Assembly: GCA_900545225.1 (NCBI GenBank)
Contig: UQXZ01000002.1
Span: forward strand, 113,597 to 177,596
DNA: 64,000 nucleotides
Origin: an uncultured Eubacteriales bacterium
GTDB taxonomy: Bacteria; Bacillota; Clostridia; Lachnospirales; Lachnospiraceae
Reading direction: 5' to 3'
The notes under the pieces were generated by a model. It was not told the origin of the DNA and did not search any database. It worked only from the letters and a program-made list of their open reading frames with translations. How positions within the stretch are numbered: position 1 is the first letter of the stretch; every line of letters starts with the position of its first letter. This document shows positions 49,003-57,494 of this stretch, one piece after another. The translations under genes were made by a program, and so were the position numbers.

Positions 49003-49019
49003 CGAACATTGTCTTAAAC

Positions 49020-51071
49020 TTACTTTGCAAGTATAACTGAGCATTTAATCTCTTTATCTACACTGCTCAAATCCAGTGTACCATTGTCTGTTATATTAAT
49101 ACGAAGTTCATACAATGTTCCGTCAGATACTTTTTGTACTTTACTGCTTTCTTCATTGGTAATTGACCACAAATCCCTGTCAACTTCAGTAAGCTTTCCG
49201 TCAGTACCGTAAGCATAGAGCTTTAAGTCGGAGACATTGCCTGAAATATTATTCATACGTATTGCGACGGTAGTATTTGCATGAACATTTTCTACAGTGA
49301 TTGTATTAAGCCAACTTGCAGTTTTACCCTTGCCACCATCCTGTTCATACTTCTCCCGTGTGAGAACAGTTCGTGAAGCTTTGTCAAGGTCGACCTTGCG
49401 ATATGGCATTTCAGGTAGATATACGAAGCGGTCCTGCAAACGAAGCAACTCAAGATAACCTGTCGGGCAGTAGAGTGCATTACCGCTGTTGCCTGTATAT
49501 ATACCGATAGCCATATTGTTATATCCGGATTTATCTGAAACATCCATGGTGAAAACTGTTTTGCCTGTTTCAAAGTCAAGAATAATATATTGCCACATAC
49601 CGCTTTTTAAATCCTGCACATAGCCGTATATATAACCGGTTGAGGTAGATAACTTCATTATGGATGTATCGATTAAGTCATTACGAGTCCAAATACTCTT
49701 CATTTCATAGCCAGAGTCGGTCTTTATTGTATCGACACGTTCAATACCGGGAGCTATCATGCTATTACCTTTAGTTATCCAGTTTTTGTCATAGATATTA
49801 GAGTAGCTCTGTATTGATGAATCGTTGTTAGGGTCTGAAAGAGCTGCATTACCTGCACCGAACCAGTTGCATACTATAGTGCTGACAGTTCCTTCATGGT
49901 TATCATAGACGATAGCGGAATTTTCAACAGATACCTGATATCCGTCTGGAAGATTATCAAGGACTGGCAGGCTTGAGACAATTTCTCCTGTTTTCATGTC
50001 GAGAGCCAATAGCCTGACAGGGTCTGAATTGTCGGTGAACATAACAAGATTAGGAGTAAGAGATGGAGAACATCCTCCACCCCAGGCAAGACCGCCGCCT
50101 GTAGTTTTGTCTCCTTCTTTACTTACTTTTGCACCTACGCTCTCATATGGTGTATGCCAAACTTTTTCAACGCCGTTATTTGCACGAAGCAGATAGCAAT
50201 TTTGATTTGTTAAGATGACAGCTCCCTCTTTAGAAGCGGCGATACCATTTTCTGCACCTTCACCCGGTGTAAGTTCATAGACAAATACTGCATCAGAAAG
50301 ATTAACTTGTTCTCCTTTAAGAATTGAATCGATTGCACTGCGTGAAATATACCCCATGACGCCCTGCTGTTTGCGCTCAGGATAGATACGGAATCCACCG
50401 GTTGTAAACCAGAGATTTCCTTCGTAGTCAAATACTACTGATAAAAGATTCTGATCCAGTTTTTTTCCAAGAGCAGTTTCAGCGGCGGCCTTAATATCGA
50501 TATCCAATACTTTTTGGAATTCCGGAAGAACATTTCCATTCTCATCGGTTGATTTAAGCATCAGTACATGATTATTACTTGTAGGACAGACAATACGGTT
50601 TTTGGAATCTAAAAATGTATATGAGCTCTGGATTACGTAATTGCTGCCGTCATGTTTACGAGGAGAAAAATAGCCAAGTGTTTTCGTCTCTTCGCTATTT
50701 ATGTCTCGGATGGCAATACCACCAAGAAGAGGAACAACCGCGTTGCCATAATTGTCAAAGTAAATGGCAGGTGAAGCGTTTGGATTTGTTTTCTCGTAGG
50801 AAATATTTATCTCGGGATAAATACCAAGAGGCAGAATTTCATCTGTGGAGTCAGTATTGTATCCGTCGTGGTGAATATTGGCATCGCTTTTTGCCATATA
50901 TGGATTTTCATCGACATTTTTTGCCTTCATTGCTTTAACTGGTAATTTACCACCTGCATACGATGATGATTTTTCTATGGACTGATTGGATGTACAACCT
51001 GTCATTGTAAATCCTATCGTTCCAGCTAACATAAATGGTATGGCAAAATATGTTATTTTCTTCTTTTTCAT
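49020..51071 (-). CDS. Lipoprotein with a predicted beta-propeller
   Basis: A 683-residue exported lipoprotein. A basic start and hydrophobic segment end in TMTGC, with the lipid-bearing Cys at residue 26. The rest has repeating blade-like strands with phrases such as NRIVCPTSNNHVLML, GNLWFTTGGFRIYPE and LALDMKTGEIVSSLP, which resemble PQQ-/NHL-type propellers, and an all-beta C-terminal domain (about 590-683). CGGAGG sets the start. The gene follows the receiver protein on the same strand. No enzyme active site was recognised; it may sense or bind a ligand. Confidence 0.75.
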   Translation of the reverse strand: MKKKKITYFAIPFMLAGTIGFTMTGCTSNQSIEKSSSYAGGKLPVKAMKAKNVDENPYMAKSDANIHHDGYNTDSTDEILPLGIYPEINISYEKTNPNASPAIYFDNYGNAVVPLLGGIAIRDINSEETKTLGYFSPRKHDGSNYVIQSSYTFLDSKNRIVCPTSNNHVLMLKSTDENGNVLPEFQKVLDIDIKAAAETALGKKLDQNLLSVVFDYEGNLWFTTGGFRIYPERKQQGVMGYISRSAIDSILKGEQVNLSDAVFVYELTPGEGAENGIAASKEGAVILTNQNCYLLRANNGVEKVWHTPYESVGAKVSKEGDKTTGGGLAWGGGCSPSLTPNLVMFTDNSDPVRLLALDMKTGEIVSSLPVLDNLPDGYQVSVENSAIVYDNHEGTVSTIVCNWFGAGNAALSDPNNDSSIQSYSNIYDKNWITKGNSMIAPGIERVDTIKTDSGYEMKSIWTRNDLIDTSIMKLSTSTGYIYGYVQDLKSGMWQYIILDFETGKTVFTMDVSDKSGYNNMAIGIYTGNSGNALYCPTGYLELLRLQDRFVYLPEMPYRKVDLDKASRTVLTREKYEQDGGKGKTASWLNTITVENVHANTTVAIRMNNISGNVSDLKLYAYGTDGKLTEVDRDLWSITNEESSKVQKVSDGTLYELRINITDNGTLDLSSVDKEIKCSVILAK

Positions 51072-51152
51072 TGATAACCTCCGTTTATTGATGTTTATTT
51101 ATCCAAGTAATTAGCTTCTGTTGATGCAGCTATGGACAGATTTAACATATGT

Positions 51153-51512
51153 TTATTTAATCCAAGTATTTAATCCCTGCTGAAAGGCTTCTTCGGAAAC
51201 TGGCTTTAGTAAAAAGAAATCTGCACGAAGTCGGAAAGCGTGAAGAGAAAAATCCAAATCGCTGCACCAGATAATCCTGCATGTGGGACATAGTGAACGA
51301 AGATGCTCCGCTGCATTTAGTCCGTTTACTCCGGGAAGTGCAATGATGGCATAAGTAAGCATATATTTTTTTGCCTTTTCAAAGAAACTTTCCTGTTCGC
51401 CGTATTGCATGATTTTGGGAAATATCCCTTTATCTTCACAAAAACGGGCTATTATCTCGGCGTAGTACTGTCTTTCAGCTTTTTCCTCTGCCAGTACGGC
51501 GATACGATACAC
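51153..51512 (-). CDS. Degenerate receiver-domain protein
   Basis: A 119-residue protein that is only a response-regulator receiver domain. The signature runs as in CheY-like proteins, but the phosphoacceptor Asp is replaced by Ala58 (YAIIALPGVNG) and the acidic pocket reads AEE; the conserved Lys103 (LLKP) is kept. It therefore cannot be phosphorylated in the usual way and may act as a phosphorylation-independent partner. The GTG start is placed by AAGGAG seven bases upstream. It is transcribed away from the LytTR/GHKL pair and precedes the lipoprotein gene by 81 bases. Confidence 0.8.
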   Translation of the reverse strand: MYRIAVLAEEKAERQYYAEIIARFCEDKGIFPKIMQYGEQESFFEKAKKYMLTYAIIALPGVNGLNAAEHLRSLCPTCRIIWCSDLDFSLHAFRLRADFFLLKPVSEEAFQQGLNTWIK

Positions 51513-51591
51513 GACATCACTCCTTCCAAATTCAAAATGATATCCTACCTGGGTTCAATATAATAAAACGGTCTTGCACTTACAAGCATAG

Positions 51592-51620
51592 TGGCACGAA
51601 AAGAGGAATTATGGCACGAA
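51592..51620. promoter_or_regulatory. Direct repeats likely bound by the LytTR regulator
   Basis: TGGCACGAA occurs at 51592-51600 and 51612-51620, 20 bases start to start (about two DNA turns), the usual spacing style of LytTR sites. They sit in the divergent spacer, upstream of a weak -10 (TATGAT, 51655-51660) that would serve the two-component operon. Confidence 0.5.
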
Positions 51621-51699
51621 TTTCGAAATTCATTCCTCGATTTTGTTAAGACTTTATGATACGATTACCTCGAATTAAATCATAAGGAGAATGTACTGC

Positions 51700-52416
51700 A
51701 TGAAAATTGCGATAGTGGATGACATTGCCGCTGAACGCACACTTCTAAATGACCGGCTGAATCGACAGCTGCATGGGCGAAATATTCAAACGGATATTTT
51801 GGAATTTAATAGTGGTGAAGAATTTTTAAATGCAGCAAAAGAGACGCCTTTTACTGCCGTATTTATGGATATTTATATGGATGGAATGACAGGAATGGAA
51901 GCGGCTGAAGAATTGCGTAAATTTGACACGGACTGTATGTTGATTTTTACAACGACTTCCACAGATCATGCTTTGGAAGGTTTTCGTGTGCGAGCATTGC
52001 ATTATTTGGTTAAACCATTTACGGAATCTGATATTGATGCATTGACGGATGAATTAATTGACCGTGTGCCACAATCAGATAAATATATGTTGCTTAAGGC
52101 GGAGGGCAGTGAAATACACCTTCTCTATCAGGATATTATATATGCCGAGCATTTTGCACATCGAATATACGTCTATACAACAGCAGGCAAAACACTTGCT
52201 ACGAGGATGCCTTTCAAAGCATTTATTGAGCCATTAAAAGATGATTCTCGTTTTTTTGTATGTGGACGAGGTGTAATCGTTAATTTGGAACATGCATCCG
52301 ATTTTAAAGATTCCGCATTTAAAATGGATGACGGAAGCAGTGTATTTGTCAGTCGTGAACAGTTAAAAACCGCAAAACAGACATTTATGGAATTTTTATT
52401 GCAAAGGGGGCGTTAA
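51700..52416 (+). CDS. LytTR-family response regulator
   Basis: A 238-residue AgrA/LytR-type regulator. The receiver domain has Asp7/Asp8, the phosphoacceptor Asp57 (FMDIYMDG) and Lys105 (LVKPF). The C-terminal LytTR DNA-binding domain begins near residue 130 (YMLLKAEGSEIHLLYQDIIYAE) with RFFVCGRGVIVNLEHA. The start is ATG 51700, ten bases from AAGGAG; ATG 51691 is too close to the site. It is followed two bases later by its histidine kinase, so they are one operon. The likely DNA sites are the repeats at 51592. Confidence 0.9.
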   Translation: MKIAIVDDIAAERTLLNDRLNRQLHGRNIQTDILEFNSGEEFLNAAKETPFTAVFMDIYMDGMTGMEAAEELRKFDTDCMLIFTTTSTDHALEGFRVRALHYLVKPFTESDIDALTDELIDRVPQSDKYMLLKAEGSEIHLLYQDIIYAEHFAHRIYVYTTAGKTLATRMPFKAFIEPLKDDSRFFVCGRGVIVNLEHASDFKDSAFKMDDGSSVFVSREQLKTAKQTFMEFLLQRGR

Positions 52417-52418
52417 AC

Positions 52419-53738
52419 TTGATCGAAATGCTGCGCTCTACCTTGGAGCTTTGTGTTATAATTCCTGGATTACTTATTGCATACTTCCCGGTAAAATCAA
52501 GTGCAAGGCAGTCTTTACCGAAATTAATATCATGGATTGTACCTTTATTTTTGATTCTTTCCATTGGCGGAGGGTTGTTGTGTTATACATATCGCATTCT
52601 CACCATGCCAATACTTGCACTTATCACACTGCTTGCCGTGGTAGTATACATGAAAACTCTCAAAATTTCCGTATGGAAATCCGTAACAATCGGATTATCT
52701 GTCTGTGCAGTATTTGCTTGTCTAAAGAGCGTTTCGAGAGCAATCAACGCAGCTATATTGACGGACTTGCCTAATGCACAGATGGATCCTTGGCTGTGTC
52801 TGCAGGCGGTCATTTGCTACAATGCACTTTGCTGGATATTCGCGGTGTTTGCCTGGTATCCGGCGACTCATGCCGTTCGAAAAATGGTGGAAGACGATAA
52901 TTTTCCACAAACTTGGTATTCGTTTTGGGCCTTGCCGATAGTATTTATCGCACTGAATATGTTTATGATTCCGAAATATTCTCATACACTCTATACTGGT
53001 CGTATTTTGCAAGGTTATTTTGTTATAAGCATTGCTTTACTTATTCTCCTGCTATTGTTTTATATGACATTTTTTTTCATGGCCAACAATCTGAATCGCA
53101 ACAATCAACTCAGAAAGGAAAATCAGTTGCTTATCATGCAACAGCAAAGATATGATAATCTTCAAACTGCCATTGAAGAGGTAAGGCAGGCACGACATGA
53201 TATGCGACATCACTTTAATAGACTTTTGGTACTTGCAGATGAAGGGGATAATGAAAAAATAAAAGAATATCTTTCAGATACGGTTGCAAGAATTCCGAGC
53301 CTTGAGATGCATTTCTGTACAAATCGTGCGGCAGATAGCGTAATTGGTTATTATTGTGCAATTGCCAAACGAGAGAACATTCCATATTCCGTAAGAGTTG
53401 ATTTGCCAGAGAAACTTCCTGTAAATGAAATGGATTTGTGCTTAATTCTTTCTAATCTGTTGGAAAATGCGTTAGAAGCGAGCAGGCGTACCGCATCTGA
53501 ACGATGTAAAATCAACCTGACAGCATATATTCACGCCGAGAATCTGGCTTTAATTCAGGTTGAGAATACATTTGATGGAGAATTAAGAGAAAAAAATGGT
53601 ATATTACAGTCTTCTAAGCGGAAAGGAGACGGCGTAGGTCTACAATCTGTCAGTCATATTGCGGAAAAATCTGGTGGAACAAGTATATTTACATATAATG
53701 ACGGTTTATTTAGGGCAAGCGTTATGCTTTGCAGATAG
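52419..53738 (+). CDS. GHKL sensor histidine kinase (AgrC-like)
   Basis: A 439-residue membrane kinase. Six or so membrane segments occupy the first ~215 residues, without an extracellular ligand domain. The H-box reads RH260DMRHHFNRLL, followed by the ATP-binding GHKL motifs LILSNLLENALEAS (N box) and GDGVGLQSV (G box). The start is TTG 52419, behind AAAGGGGG; ATG 52428 is an alternative. It pairs with the adjoining LytTR regulator. The architecture resembles peptide-sensing AgrC/FsrC kinases, but no peptide precursor or AgrB was found nearby. Confidence 0.88.
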   Translation: MIEMLRSTLELCVIIPGLLIAYFPVKSSARQSLPKLISWIVPLFLILSIGGGLLCYTYRILTMPILALITLLAVVVYMKTLKISVWKSVTIGLSVCAVFACLKSVSRAINAAILTDLPNAQMDPWLCLQAVICYNALCWIFAVFAWYPATHAVRKMVEDDNFPQTWYSFWALPIVFIALNMFMIPKYSHTLYTGRILQGYFVISIALLILLLLFYMTFFFMANNLNRNNQLRKENQLLIMQQQRYDNLQTAIEEVRQARHDMRHHFNRLLVLADEGDNEKIKEYLSDTVARIPSLEMHFCTNRAADSVIGYYCAIAKRENIPYSVRVDLPEKLPVNEMDLCLILSNLLENALEASRRTASERCKINLTAYIHAENLALIQVENTFDGELREKNGILQSSKRKGDGVGLQSVSHIAEKSGGTSIFTYNDGLFRASVMLCR

Positions 53739-53820
53739 TTATGTTATATTGTAACAATTTTTATATGTATTATTTTAAAGATAATAAAAGTAATTGAAAG
53801 AACGAAAGAACAATAAGAAA

Positions 53821-53859
53821 TGGGAGGCAGATGAATTGAAAAGATTCATCTGCCTCCCA
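53821..53859. terminator. Terminator after the two-component operon
   Basis: TGGGAGGCAGATGAAT (53821-53836), loop, ATTCATCTGCCTCCCA (53844-53859): a perfect 16-bp stem between converging genes. The tract after it is only moderately T-rich. Confidence 0.8.
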
Positions 53860-53995
53860 TATTTAGAACTGCTATTAGCGACAGCCCCTTTTTTAAAATC
53901 AGATTTTATTCATACTAATATAAACTGTATCATTTAATATTAGTAATTATAGTAATATTTACAGAGATAGTAATGACAGGATAATTGCTTATTAC

Positions 53996-55516
53996 TTACA
54001 CATCAAGTTCAGATACCTCTTTAGGATACTCATGCAATTCATCCGGCTCATGTAGTGGATTCCAAACTTGTGCAAAAAATGGATCTCGCTTTGCTCGTTG
54101 ACCGTAGTTCCAACTCTTTCTCTCACATTCATCACACCAATGACCGCCTTCAAGTATAAGACGAGGGCTGGCTTTGAAGCGATGTCCAAAGGCGCATTCA
54201 AATGTTAATTTGCTACTCCAATCGCCCTTCGTCATGGATGTACTTAGCAATTTGCCACCTCGAAATTCAGTTGCTTTGTTCATATCATCCCAATCAAGTT
54301 CACTTTCAGGCTTATTCTCATCATAGCCGTGGTCAATATGGACAACGGTATTCCAATCCGTAAAATGCACCATATCGGACAGCTTTTCTGGCAAAGCTTC
54401 CCATGCTTTTCGACTGCCCCAATAGGCATCAATGTGGTCTTCCATATTGTCTTCGATAAAGCGGATGGTGCCGTGTTCTGTCCGGGCTAACCTGTCAAAA
54501 CGGTTGCGAATAATATTACCCATCAGTCGCTCTCCATCGGGAAGGCGACATAGAAACTTGGAAAATGACGCAAGTCCGCCTAAGCTTTTTAAGTAGCAGT
54601 CATAGAAATATTGCATGGAGTCCTTGCGGAAGTGCAAATAGTTTTCTAACTTGTCGCTGTCAAGATAGTAATGACCGTGGAAATTGCGTATTGCTTGCTT
54701 TTTGGGGCTTAATATATAATCTAAATTAGTAATACCAATGCTGCCGTATGCGATTTTATACATATCATAGGTGCTGATACGACACGATTCTCCTCCGCCA
54801 ATGTTATAAATATGCCCCCAAAAGCTTTCATCCAATCTTCCGTCATAAAAGAAGGTGCACAAGTTCCTCATGGCCCGTGCAGAATCTCTATCGGAACAGT
54901 ATTCCAACACATTATCGAAACAGTTATGGAATATGATAGCATCGTCAATCTCACTCATGGCTTTGCCGATGATGCCGGTCTGGCGCAAAGATACCCAGTA
55001 TCGGAGACCGCTTTCTATGACTAAACGTTCTGCCGCCACCTTGGAGACTGCGTAGTAGTCAAATATACTTGGTTTGATTGGATCGCCAACACGCCCCCAA
55101 TGAATTGGAGGCATCCTATCGCCTGTCTCGGCTACGGTACCTATATATACAAAGCGAGTATGATTCTCTTGCCCGAGTTCGTAAATGGCATTAATCAGAT
55201 TGCGTGTAGAGCCGTAATTAATCTTCATAGCTTGTTTAGGATGGTAGTCTGCCGCCGGAGACACAAAAGCTGCAATATGAAGAATGATATCACAGCCTTT
55301 GACGCATTTTAAAACAATGTCATAATCCGTTAAATCGCCCCAAATGATTTTAAGTCCCTTTTTATTTTGATATGGCTTAAGGATTTTACGATCTCGCTCT
55401 GTATCTAATGAAAGTATAACAATATCCTGCTTATCGGAATCTTTTAACATCTTTTTTAGACTTGCCAATCCCATAGTGCCGGTAGCTCCGGTGATAAACA
55501 CTCTTTGTTTTTTCAT
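53996..55516 (-). CDS. NAD-dependent epimerase/dehydratase with C-terminal zinc ribbon
   Basis: A 506-residue protein. The N-terminal ~300 residues are an extended short-chain dehydrogenase: GATGTMG (10-16) binds the cofactor and YAVSK carries the catalytic Tyr and Lys. The C-terminal ~120 residues are unlike any SDR and contain ECAFGHRFKASPRLILEGGHWCDEC, a C-x3-H...C-x2-C treble-clef pattern like the zinc-ribbon gene at 56842. The start was set to ATG 55516, with AAAGGAG nine bases upstream. Such a fusion suggests nucleic-acid or protein contact; substrate is unknown. Downstream gene is an ABC ATPase on the same strand. Confidence 0.8.
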   Translation of the reverse strand: MKKQRVFITGATGTMGLASLKKMLKDSDKQDIVILSLDTERDRKILKPYQNKKGLKIIWGDLTDYDIVLKCVKGCDIILHIAAFVSPAADYHPKQAMKINYGSTRNLINAIYELGQENHTRFVYIGTVAETGDRMPPIHWGRVGDPIKPSIFDYYAVSKVAAERLVIESGLRYWVSLRQTGIIGKAMSEIDDAIIFHNCFDNVLEYCSDRDSARAMRNLCTFFYDGRLDESFWGHIYNIGGGESCRISTYDMYKIAYGSIGITNLDYILSPKKQAIRNFHGHYYLDSDKLENYLHFRKDSMQYFYDCYLKSLGGLASFSKFLCRLPDGERLMGNIIRNRFDRLARTEHGTIRFIEDNMEDHIDAYWGSRKAWEALPEKLSDMVHFTDWNTVVHIDHGYDENKPESELDWDDMNKATEFRGGKLLSTSMTKGDWSSKLTFECAFGHRFKASPRLILEGGHWCDECERKSWNYGQRAKRDPFFAQVWNPLHEPDELHEYPKEVSELDV

Positions 55517-55552
55517 AGAATTAATCTCCTTTAATCTCTGCAACCATAATAT

Positions 55553-56356
55553 TTATTCTTTGGTTTCTGCCTTTGTAATGCCGATTTTTTCCCAATAACC
55601 TTCTATATCAGTTGCTGCCAATATTAGTTTTTTAGTAAATGGATGTTGCGGATTATTAAAAACTTGTTCTTTATCGCCCGCTTCTACGATACAACCATTT
55701 TCCATAACTAACAGTTTATCACACATATTTGCTGACATGGCAATATCATGTGTAATCATTAAAAGACTGCATTGTTCTTTTTCAACAATAACACGTATTA
55801 CATCGAGACTCTCTTTTTTAACAGCCTCATCCATAACCAAGAAATCAGGGCTGATAACGATAGCTCGTGCTATACTTACTCGTTGTCTTTTTCCTCCACT
55901 TAGTTTAGAAGGTAGTCTGTCAGCATATTTTAAAGGATTTAAATGAACAGCATTTAAAGCATTATCAACAAGCTCAATTTCTTTAGATTTATTAATTTTA
56001 CTTAAAAAACGGAGTGGTTCTCTGACTATTTCCCGAACAGTCATATTAGGTGATAGGGAAGCGTAGGGATCTTGGGCTACAAATCCAATTTTACCATATT
56101 TATTAACAGTACCACTGTCAGGTTTTATAAGACCTAAAACTATTCTTGCTAAAGTTGTTTTGCCACATCCACTTGTTCCTATAATTCCAAATTTGTCACC
56201 TCTATTGATTTGAAATGATACATTATTTACAGCTTGAACTTTACATTTTTTCCCTGCAAAAATAGAATTAAAATATTTATTTACAGAGATAACTTCAATT
56301 CTTGCAGTTTGTTCTTTTGTAAAATTTGTTATATGTGTTAAATCTTTGTATTTCAT
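55553..56356 (-). CDS. ABC transporter ATP-binding protein, oligopeptide type (orphan)
   Basis: A 267-residue ATPase of the DppF/OppF group: Walker A GTSGCGKT (60-67), signature LSGGKRQR (152-159; usually LSGGQRQR), Walker B FLVMDE (172-177) and switch His in ITHD. Between Walker B and the His the stretch is about five residues shorter than in OppF and the usual SALD D-loop reads as KKESLDV, so the helix after it is altered. No permease or substrate-binding gene is near, so it may be non-functional or partner with a distant transporter. The frame starts at ATG 56356. Confidence 0.8.
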   Translation of the reverse strand: MKYKDLTHITNFTKEQTARIEVISVNKYFNSIFAGKKCKVQAVNNVSFQINRGDKFGIIGTSGCGKTTLARIVLGLIKPDSGTVNKYGKIGFVAQDPYASLSPNMTVREIVREPLRFLSKINKSKEIELVDNALNAVHLNPLKYADRLPSKLSGGKRQRVSIARAIVISPDFLVMDEAVKKESLDVIRVIVEKEQCSLLMITHDIAMSANMCDKLLVMENGCIVEAGDKEQVFNNPQHPFTKKLILAATDIEGYWEKIGITKAETKE

Positions 56357-56538
56357 GACAAATATACACTCCTATCCGCAAAATGAGTTGCTAAGTTTTT
56401 GTCGTGACTAATAAGCAGTTCCATTGCGGAATTGCCCTTTTTTTCGTTATAAACCGATGTTTACACAGAAGAGGGATAACAGTTAAGATGTTCCTGACGA
56501 TACGATATTGTATGAGCTTAAAATTGGAGGAACAAGAA

Positions 56539-56706
56539 ATGTATATGCGATTGACACAGAGAGAAAAAGAGATGGCAGATATGTTTGAGCAAATGAGCAA
56601 GGATGAACAGGAAATAATGATTGAGTTTGCAAAAAGATTACGAACGGAAGACCCTAAAGAATTGGTAAAAGAAATAAATCAGCGATTAGATATAGATGAT
56701 GAGTAA
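56539..56706 (+). CDS. Small helical protein, 55 residues
   Basis: MYMRLTQREKEMADMFEQMSKDEQEIM... encodes a charged, all-helical peptide. ATG 56539 lies eight bases after GGAGG (56526-56530), a convincing site, whereas the longer frame from 56404 has none. Many mobile elements of Clostridia carry such small acidic/basic helical proteins, but no function is known. Confidence 0.6.
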   Translation: MYMRLTQREKEMADMFEQMSKDEQEIMIEFAKRLRTEDPKELVKEINQRLDIDDE

Positions 56707-56719
56707 TTGGTTGTATATT

Positions 56720-56762
56720 GCCCTTTGAGAGAGGAGAAACCTTTTCTTAATGGGCTTTTTTA
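56720..56762 (+). terminator. Terminator after the 55-residue gene
   Basis: GCCC (56720-56723) and GGGC (56752-56755) enclose an inner AGG/CCT stem and are followed by TTTTTT. Confidence 0.6.
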
Positions 56763-56841
56763 TTTTTACTGATATTCGCAAATTACAAGAAAAAGCCGAA
56801 ACTTCATATACTTTAATCACAGAGGAAGTGGAGGTTTTGAT

Positions 56842-57156
56842 ATGAGTAACAGTTTATCAGTAGTGCATCCGGAATTGATAGTTGAGTGGTCCAAGAAGAA
56901 TGAAATCAAACCGACAGAGGTAACCGTAGGTTCTCATAAGAAAGTCATCTGGAAGTGCCGACTGGGGCATGAATGGACAGCATCGGTTAAGAGCAGGAGT
57001 ATCAATGGTTCTGGTTGTCCATACTGTTCCCATAATAAGGTGCTTGTTGGATTTAATGACCTTGCGACAGTGGTTCCAAAAGTTGCAGACCTCAACGAGC
57101 AGGCAGAAGCATTGTTTTCTCGGCTGGTAAAGCAGCTTTCCGAAAAGAGGGCGTAA
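56842..57156 (+). CDS. Truncated zinc-ribbon protein fused to a transposon-gene fragment
   Basis: A 104-residue chimera behind GGAGG. Residues 1-~78 are one unit of a zinc-ribbon/treble-clef family (WKCRLGHEWTASVKSRS ... GCPYC), which usually occurs in tandem with further units. The frame then passes into sequence encoding NEQAEALFSRLVKQL, which is the C-terminal part of a TnpV-like protein, until a stop created by a frameshift. So the gene was probably cut by insertion of a transposon end. The protein may be expressed but is unlikely to be functional as such. Confidence 0.65.
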   Translation: MSNSLSVVHPELIVEWSKKNEIKPTEVTVGSHKKVIWKCRLGHEWTASVKSRSINGSGCPYCSHNKVLVGFNDLATVVPKVADLNEQAEALFSRLVKQLSEKRA

Positions 57157-57260
57157 CGGAAACCATCAAAGAGGAAAATCAAATGCTGTGGGTACAGAGG
57201 ATGAACAACATCCGCAGTGCTGCTATGAAAATCGTTTCGAGTGAGCTTATATACTGTTAA
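57082..57260 (+). pseudogene. TnpV fragment with frameshift
   Basis: Read across two frames, this stretch encodes VADLNEQAEALFSRLVKQLSEK, then GVTETIKEENQMLW and VQRMNNIRSAAMKI up to Tyr-Cys-stop, the C-terminal part of the transposon-encoded TnpV family. A missing A near 57148 breaks the frame. The 5' portion is gone. A terminator-bearing repeat follows at once. Confidence 0.75.
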
Positions 57261-57269
57261 TACTATGCA

Positions 57270-57354
57270 AGAAAAGTCGCTGTCAACAGACGGCGGCTTT
57301 TCCTTTGCGGGTAGTATTCAAGAAGTCATAAAGTTCCGTGAGTAATGGAAGAAG
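57270..57354. repeat. Left copy of an ~85-bp direct repeat
   Basis: Nearly identical to 61858-61941 (about three differences). It starts with a hairpin AAAAGTCGCTGTC...GACGGCGGCTTTT, a terminator, and continues TTCAAGAAGTCATAAAGTTC to GTAATGGAAGAAG. It sits directly behind the tnpV fragment. Confidence 0.9.
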
Positions 57355-57494
57355 CCAGCGTTTGCGGAAAAGTCACAATTTACGGAGGTAAAGCTTCAAA
57401 TACCGCTAGCCTTTTTGCACTCGTTATGATATTGTTGGTATGTGTACTAAAGCGTTTAAAGAGAGGTGATATATTTGCGGAGAGACAGCAGTGA
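57345..57494 (+). CDS. Possible small membrane peptide
   Basis: A 49-residue frame begins at an ATG inside the left repeat: MEEASVCGKVTIYGG, then a hydrophobic segment LFALVMILLVCVLKR and RLKRGDIFAERQQ. It overlaps the start of the TetR gene. The ribosome site is weak; a hydrophobic helix and a compatible length make it plausible. In the right repeat the same ATG leads to a short, different frame. Confidence 0.35.
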   Translation: MEEASVCGKVTIYGGKASNTASLFALVMILLVCVLKRLKRGDIFAERQQ

